Source of the DNA: Bacillaceae bacterium UBA7792
Lineage (GTDB): Bacteria; Bacillota; Bacilli; Bacillales; Cytobacillaceae
Length of the DNA stretch: 8,838 nucleotides
NCBI GenBank assembly: GCA_002480735.1
Contig: DLCS01000114.1
Span: 1-8,838 of the forward strand
Direction of reading: 5' to 3'
A model generated the notes under the pieces. That model saw only the letters and a program-made list of their open reading frames with translations, was not told the origin of the DNA and ran no database searches. The translations under genes and the position numbers were made by a program. Every line of letters starts with the position of its first letter. Positions within the stretch are counted from its first letter, which is position 1. Positions 6,098 to 8,838 of this stretch are shown piece by piece.

Positions 6098-6511
6098 ATG
6101 ACAATCGAAAATCCAAGTCGTGAGGAAATCGGAAAATTGTTGAAAAAGGCAAAGAGAATTGCAGTCGTTGGTTTAAGTGGAAATCCTGAAAGAACCTCCT
6201 ACATGGTCTCGAAAGCGATGCAGGATGCAGGATATGATATTATCCCTGTTAACCCTACGGTTGATGAAGTCTTGGGAGTCAAGGCTGTAAAGAGCCTGAA
6301 GGAAATCGAAGGCCATATTGATATTGTCAATGTGTTTCGTCGCCCTGAGCATTTAATGGATGTGGCGAAAGAGTTTGATGAAATTGATGCTGACATCTTC
6401 TGGGCTCAGCTTGGGATTGAAAATGAAGAAGCGTACCAATTTTTGAAGGAAAAAGGCTACACAGTCATCATGGATCGCTGTATTAAAGTCGAGCATGCAT
6501 TGACCAAATAG
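6098..6511 (+). CDS. yneT: CoA-binding Rossmann-fold protein, YneT/YccU family
   Basis: A 137-residue single-domain protein, complete and of the family's usual length (CoA_binding_2). The nucleotide-binding start AVVGLSGNPERTSYMV (about 22-37) combines a beta strand, a short glycine-bearing turn and the helix of a Rossmann fold. Family landmarks follow: IIPVNPTVDEVLG (45-57), DIVNVFRRPEH (75-85), IFWAQLGIENEEA, and MDRCIKVEH at the end, with a conserved Cys. Members resemble the CoA-binding domain of succinyl-CoA synthetase alpha but lack the catalytic part; their role is unknown, with CoA or acyl-CoA sensing or binding as the usual suggestion. The location just upstream of parE matches B. 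subtilis yneT (from memory), which supports orthology. It ends in a strong terminator, so parE is not transcribed with it by default; it may be read through from the permease gene. Confidence 0.9.
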   Translation: MTIENPSREEIGKLLKKAKRIAVVGLSGNPERTSYMVSKAMQDAGYDIIPVNPTVDEVLGVKAVKSLKEIEGHIDIVNVFRRPEHLMDVAKEFDEIDADIFWAQLGIENEEAYQFLKEKGYTVIMDRCIKVEHALTK

Positions 6512-6541
6512 AAACTGTCGAGAGCGCTCGACAGTTTTTTT
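6512..6541 (+). terminator. Intrinsic terminator of the yneT-like gene
   Basis: A perfect 11-bp stem AAACTGTCGAG/CTCGACAGTTT (6512-6522 and 6527-6537) with loop AGCG runs into a string of T (6535-6541). It starts right after the stop codon and is the strongest terminator in the window. It should separate yneT transcription from parE. Confidence 0.93.
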
Positions 6542-6629
6542 CCTGTTTTTCTATGACATGACTAGATTTTCGTAATGGTCCAAGTATCGATCTTTCCTTT
6601 AAGGATAAGTTAATTTCGCTCACATGGAG

Positions 6630-6657
6630 TTGCCAAATCGAGATATTTATATAAAAT
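6630..6657 (+). promoter_or_regulatory. Candidate distal promoter of parE
   Basis: TTGCCA (6630-6635) and TAAAAT (6652-6657) are separated by 16 nt; each hexamer has one mismatch to the sigma-A consensus. Transcripts would begin near 6664 and run through the palindromes and the LexA-like site. Confidence 0.42.
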
Positions 6658-6687
6658 AGGCAATAGGCTTTTCTTTTCATTCATTTT

Positions 6688-6707
6688 CCTTAAGGGTGAT
6701 CGATCAC
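6688..6707. repeat. Two abutting perfect palindromes upstream of the parE promoter
   Basis: CCTTAAGG (6688-6695) is directly followed by GTGATCGATCAC (6696-6707); both are perfect palindromes. They end about 40 nt upstream of the proximal -10. They could be binding sites for one or two dimeric regulators. I do not recognise either as a known Bacillus operator. Confidence 0.45.
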
Positions 6708-6746
6708 ATAGTCTAGAAAAATGTTTTATTAAGATTGCTTTTAATA

Positions 6747-6755
6747 TGTTAAAAT
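6747..6755 (+). promoter_or_regulatory. parE: Proximal extended -10 promoter of parE
   Basis: TGTTAAAAT carries the TGn extension of Gram-positive promoters and a -10 hexamer TAAAAT (6750-6755). The -35 region (around 6726-6732, TTATTA-like) is poor, as allowed for extended -10 promoters. The start point is predicted near 6762, giving a leader of about 115 nt. Confidence 0.6.
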
Positions 6756-6761
6756 AGAACA

Positions 6762-6777
6762 TAGAACACTTGTTCTA
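6762..6777. promoter_or_regulatory. LexA-type SOS operator at the parE transcription start
   Basis: The site is TAGAACA-CT-TGTTCTA, with 7-bp perfect arms. Its core GAAC-N4-GTTC matches the conserved part of the Bacillus LexA (DinR) box CGAACRNRYGTTCG; the third spacer base and the outer C/G differ. It begins at the predicted +1 of the proximal promoter, an ideal place for repression. A further direct copy of the half-site, TAGAACA, abuts it at 6755-6761 and overlaps the last base of the -10. As I recall, parE-parC has been reported in the B. subtilis LexA regulon, which fits. Binding itself is inference. Confidence 0.62.
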
Positions 6778-6797
6778 ATCGTAAAAATGCTGGAATT

Positions 6798-6819
6798 GAA
6801 AGGATTTTCGGATCTTTTC
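6798..6819 (+). other. Hairpin in the parE mRNA leader
   Basis: GAAAGGAT (6798-6805) and ATCTTTTC (6812-6819) pair over 8 bp with one G-T wobble around a 6-nt loop. No T-tract follows, so it is not a terminator. It may affect mRNA stability, or be chance. Confidence 0.35.
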
Positions 6820-6862
6820 TAGAATAGATTTACATGTGACAGCAGTTGTTTGTAGCAAATGA

Positions 6863-6868
6863 AAGGGG
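6863..6868 (+). promoter_or_regulatory. Ribosome binding site of parE
   Basis: AAGGGG with 7 nt to the GTG at 6876-6878. It decides the GTG start, since no ATG lies nearby before codon 30. Confidence 0.8.
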
Positions 6869-6875
6869 TAATTTC

Positions 6876-8838
6876 GTGGCAAGAAGTCAGAATAACTATG
6901 AATACAATGATGATGCCATCCAGGTGTTAGAAGGGCTTGAAGCCGTTCGCAAGCGTCCTGGAATGTATATCGGAAGCACGGATACTAGAGGGCTTCATCA
7001 TTTAGTATATGAAATTGTCGATAACTCGGTTGATGAAGCATTGGCTGGGTTTGGAGACCAAATTACTGTCAAAATACATAAGGATAATTCCATTAGCGTT
7101 CAGGATAAAGGCCGCGGTATGCCAACGGGCATGCATAAGCTTGGAAAACCAACGACTGAAGTCATTCTAACGGTTCTTCATGCTGGTGGTAAGTTTGGAC
7201 AGGGAGGCTACAAGACAAGTGGTGGGCTACATGGTGTTGGGGCCTCTGTCGTTAATGCCCTATCCGAATGGCTCGTTGTCAAAATTAAGCGAGATGGATT
7301 TGTATATGAACAGCGCTTTGAAAACGGCGGAATTCCAGTGACCACGTTAGAAAAGGTTGGAAAGACCCATCAAACGGGAACAACCATTCACTTTAAGCCT
7401 GACCGTACGATTTTTTCAACAATTACTTATAATTATGAAACCTTATGCGAGCGTCTTCGTGAATCTGCCTTTCTCTTAAAGGGATTAAAAATTGAAATTA
7501 TTGATGAGAGAAATGAAGCGAAAGATGTGTTTTATTATGAAAATGGCATTGAAGCGTTTGTCGAGTACTTGAATGAAGAGAAAGACGTCTTGCATCCAGT
7601 TGTGAGCTTTGAAGGAGAAAATAGTGGCATAGAGGTCGATTTTGCCTTCCAATTTAATGACGGCTACTCAGAAAATGTGCTTTCCTTTGTTAATAATGTA
7701 CGTACGAAGGATGGAGGAACCCATGAAGTCGGTGCGAAAACCGCAATGACCCGTGCCTTTAATGAATATGCACGAAAGGTCCATCTCCTCAAAGAAAAGG
7801 ATAAGAATCTTGATGGTGCTGATATTCGTGAAGGACTTTCGGCAATCGTGTCCGTTCGTGTGCCCGAGGACCTTCTTCAGTTTGAAGGGCAAACAAAGGG
7901 AAAGCTTGGTACGAGTGATGCACGCTCAGCTGTCGATTCGGTGGTGTCTGAGCATCTGTCCTATTTTTTAGAGGAAAATCCCGACATCAGTACTCTTTTA
8001 ATTAAGAAATCGATCAAGGCTTATCAGGCTCGAGAGGCAGCAAGAAAAGCACGGGAGGAAGCAAGAAGTGGCAAAAAGCGGAGAAAAGGGGAAACCCTTT
8101 TATCTGGAAAATTAACACCAGCCCAGTCACGGAATCCTCAGCGTAATGAATTATATCTTGTCGAGGGGGACTCTGCCGGCGGATCTGCAAAGCAAGGGAG
8201 AGACCGCAGATTCCAAGCTGTACTGCCACTTCGCGGTAAAGTTATTAATACAGAGAAGGCAAAGCTTGAAGATATTTTCAAAAACGAAGAAATCAATACG
8301 ATCATTCACACAATTGGTGCTGGAGTGGGTAATGATTTTACGGTAGAGGATTGTAATTACGATAAAGTAGTTATTATGACCGATGCTGATACGGACGGTG
8401 CTCATATTCAAGTGCTCCTGCTCACCTTTTTCTACCGTTATATGAAGCCGCTAATTGAAGCAGGCAAGGTCTTTATCGCCCTCCCACCCTTATATAAAGT
8501 GAGTAAGGGAACAGGGAAAAAGGAAGTCATCGAGTATGCGTGGAGCGATGAGGATCTTCAAGCTGCGATTAAAAAGGTAGGAAAGGGCTATATGATTCAG
8601 CGCTATAAAGGACTCGGTGAAATGAATGCGGACCAGCTTTGGGATACGACGATGAATCCTGAAACAAGGACATTAATTCGCGTTCGCATTGATGACGCTG
8701 CGAGAGCAGAAAGACGGGTGACGACCTTGATGGGCGATAAGGTTGAGCCGCGCCGAAAATGGATTGAATCAAATGTTGCCTTTGGTTTGGAAGAGGACGG
8801 AAGTATTTTGGAAAATGAAAACATATTTATCGAAGAGG
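6876..8838 (+). CDS. parE: DNA topoisomerase IV subunit B, ParE (3' end cut)
   Basis: ParE is the ATPase subunit of topoisomerase IV; with ParC it unlinks replicated chromosomes and relaxes supercoils. 654 codons are open to the window edge, so only a few terminal residues should be missing against the roughly 655-residue Bacillus protein. The GHKL ATP site shows EIVDNSVDEA (Glu46, Asn50), DKGRGMPTG (Asp77) and GGLHGVGASVVNAL. A transducer domain follows, then TOPRIM with EGDSAGG (430-436) and the metal-binding DADTDG (503-508). LRGKVINTEKAKLEDIF marks ParE rather than GyrB, which usually has a ILNVEKA-type sequence there. The upstream yneT neighbour agrees, and parC is expected just past the window. 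Start is GTG with AAGGGG 7 nt upstream. Expression is likely from its own promoter and possibly under LexA. Confidence 0.97.
   Translation, partial: MARSQNNYEYNDDAIQVLEGLEAVRKRPGMYIGSTDTRGLHHLVYEIVDNSVDEALAGFGDQITVKIHKDNSISVQDKGRGMPTGMHKLGKPTTEVILTVLHAGGKFGQGGYKTSGGLHGVGASVVNALSEWLVVKIKRDGFVYEQRFENGGIPVTTLEKVGKTHQTGTTIHFKPDRTIFSTITYNYETLCERLRESAFLLKGLKIEIIDERNEAKDVFYYENGIEAFVEYLNEEKDVLHPVVSFEGENSGIEVDFAFQFNDGYSENVLSFVNNVRTKDGGTHEVGAKTAMTRAFNEYARKVHLLKEKDKNLDGADIREGLSAIVSVRVPEDLLQFEGQTKGKLGTSDARSAVDSVVSEHLSYFLEENPDISTLLIKKSIKAYQAREAARKAREEARSGKKRRKGETLLSGKLTPAQSRNPQRNELYLVEGDSAGGSAKQGRDRRFQAVLPLRGKVINTEKAKLEDIFKNEEINTIIHTIGAGVGNDFTVEDCNYDKVVIMTDADTDGAHIQVLLLTFFYRYMKPLIEAGKVFIALPPLYKVSKGTGKKEVIEYAWSDEDLQAAIKKVGKGYMIQRYKGLGEMNADQLWDTTMNPETRTLIRVRIDDAARAERRVTTLMGDKVEPRRKWIESNVAFGLEEDGSILENENIFIEE

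Larger units (their letters stand above)
6542..6875 (+). other. Intergenic regulatory region upstream of parE
   Basis: No convincing gene lies here: the only sizeable open frame on the minus strand overlaps the yneT terminator and has no ribosome binding site. The stretch holds a distal candidate promoter, two abutting palindromes, the proximal extended -10 promoter with a LexA-like operator, and a leader hairpin, each listed separately. The first 80 or so bases, just after the terminator, show only the short symmetric TCCTT-T-AAGGA (6595-6605). Confidence 0.7.

Noticed and set aside
6483..6680. Open frame of 65 codons on the minus strand downstream of yneT.
   Set aside because: It runs through the yneT terminator and the end of yneT, has no ribosome binding site and shows no recognisable protein features.
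6876..8838. Possibility that the last gene is gyrB.
   Set aside because: The LRGKVINTEKAKLEDIF stretch and the upstream yneT neighbour indicate parE.

Overview
The window looks like a stretch of chromosome from a low-to-moderate-GC, probably spore-forming member of the Bacillaceae. The evidence is the AT-rich base composition, strong AAGGAGG-type ribosome binding sites, GTG starts, sigma-A-like promoters, many intrinsic terminators, and a core order (plsY, a YneT-like CoA-binding protein gene, parE) that from memory matches the plsY-yneT-parE-parC neighbourhood of Bacillus subtilis. No mobile element, CRISPR array, tRNA or rRNA was seen.

The genes point outward from one divergent intergenic region at about 2659-2916. 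Leftward (minus strand) lie plsY (membrane glycerol-3-phosphate acyltransferase), an orphan soluble histidine kinase, a 61-residue acidic protein of unknown function, and the 5' part of a membrane receptor with an extracellular dCache domain, cut by the left window edge. plsY, the kinase and the small gene each end in a clear hairpin plus U-tract, so each is probably its own transcript. Rightward (plus strand) lie a membrane-anchored glycoside hydrolase family 18 protein with copper-amine-oxidase-like and SH3 modules, a divergent NCS2 nucleobase permease, the YneT-like CoA-binding protein and parE. parE is complete except for its last few codons. The GH18 gene and the yneT-like gene have terminators; none is seen between the permease and yneT, so those two may be co-transcribed.

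The genes do not form one pathway. The set mixes housekeeping functions (phospholipid synthesis, chromosome decatenation) with accessory envelope, transport and signalling genes. Compared with the remembered B. subtilis order, the GH18 and permease genes lie between plsY and yneT.

The most informative non-coding signal is upstream of parE. An extended -10 promoter is followed, at the predicted start point, by a near-perfect palindrome with the GAAC-N4-GTTC core of the Bacillus LexA (SOS) operator, plus an extra direct half-site. Other unexplained symmetric elements are two abutting palindromes further upstream of parE, a 14-bp palindrome between plsY and the GH18 gene, an inverted repeat upstream of the dCache gene, and a widely spaced 8-bp inverted repeat around the kinase promoter. 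I see no evidence for a new multi-gene system; the window is mostly ordinary, with several regulatory details worth checking.
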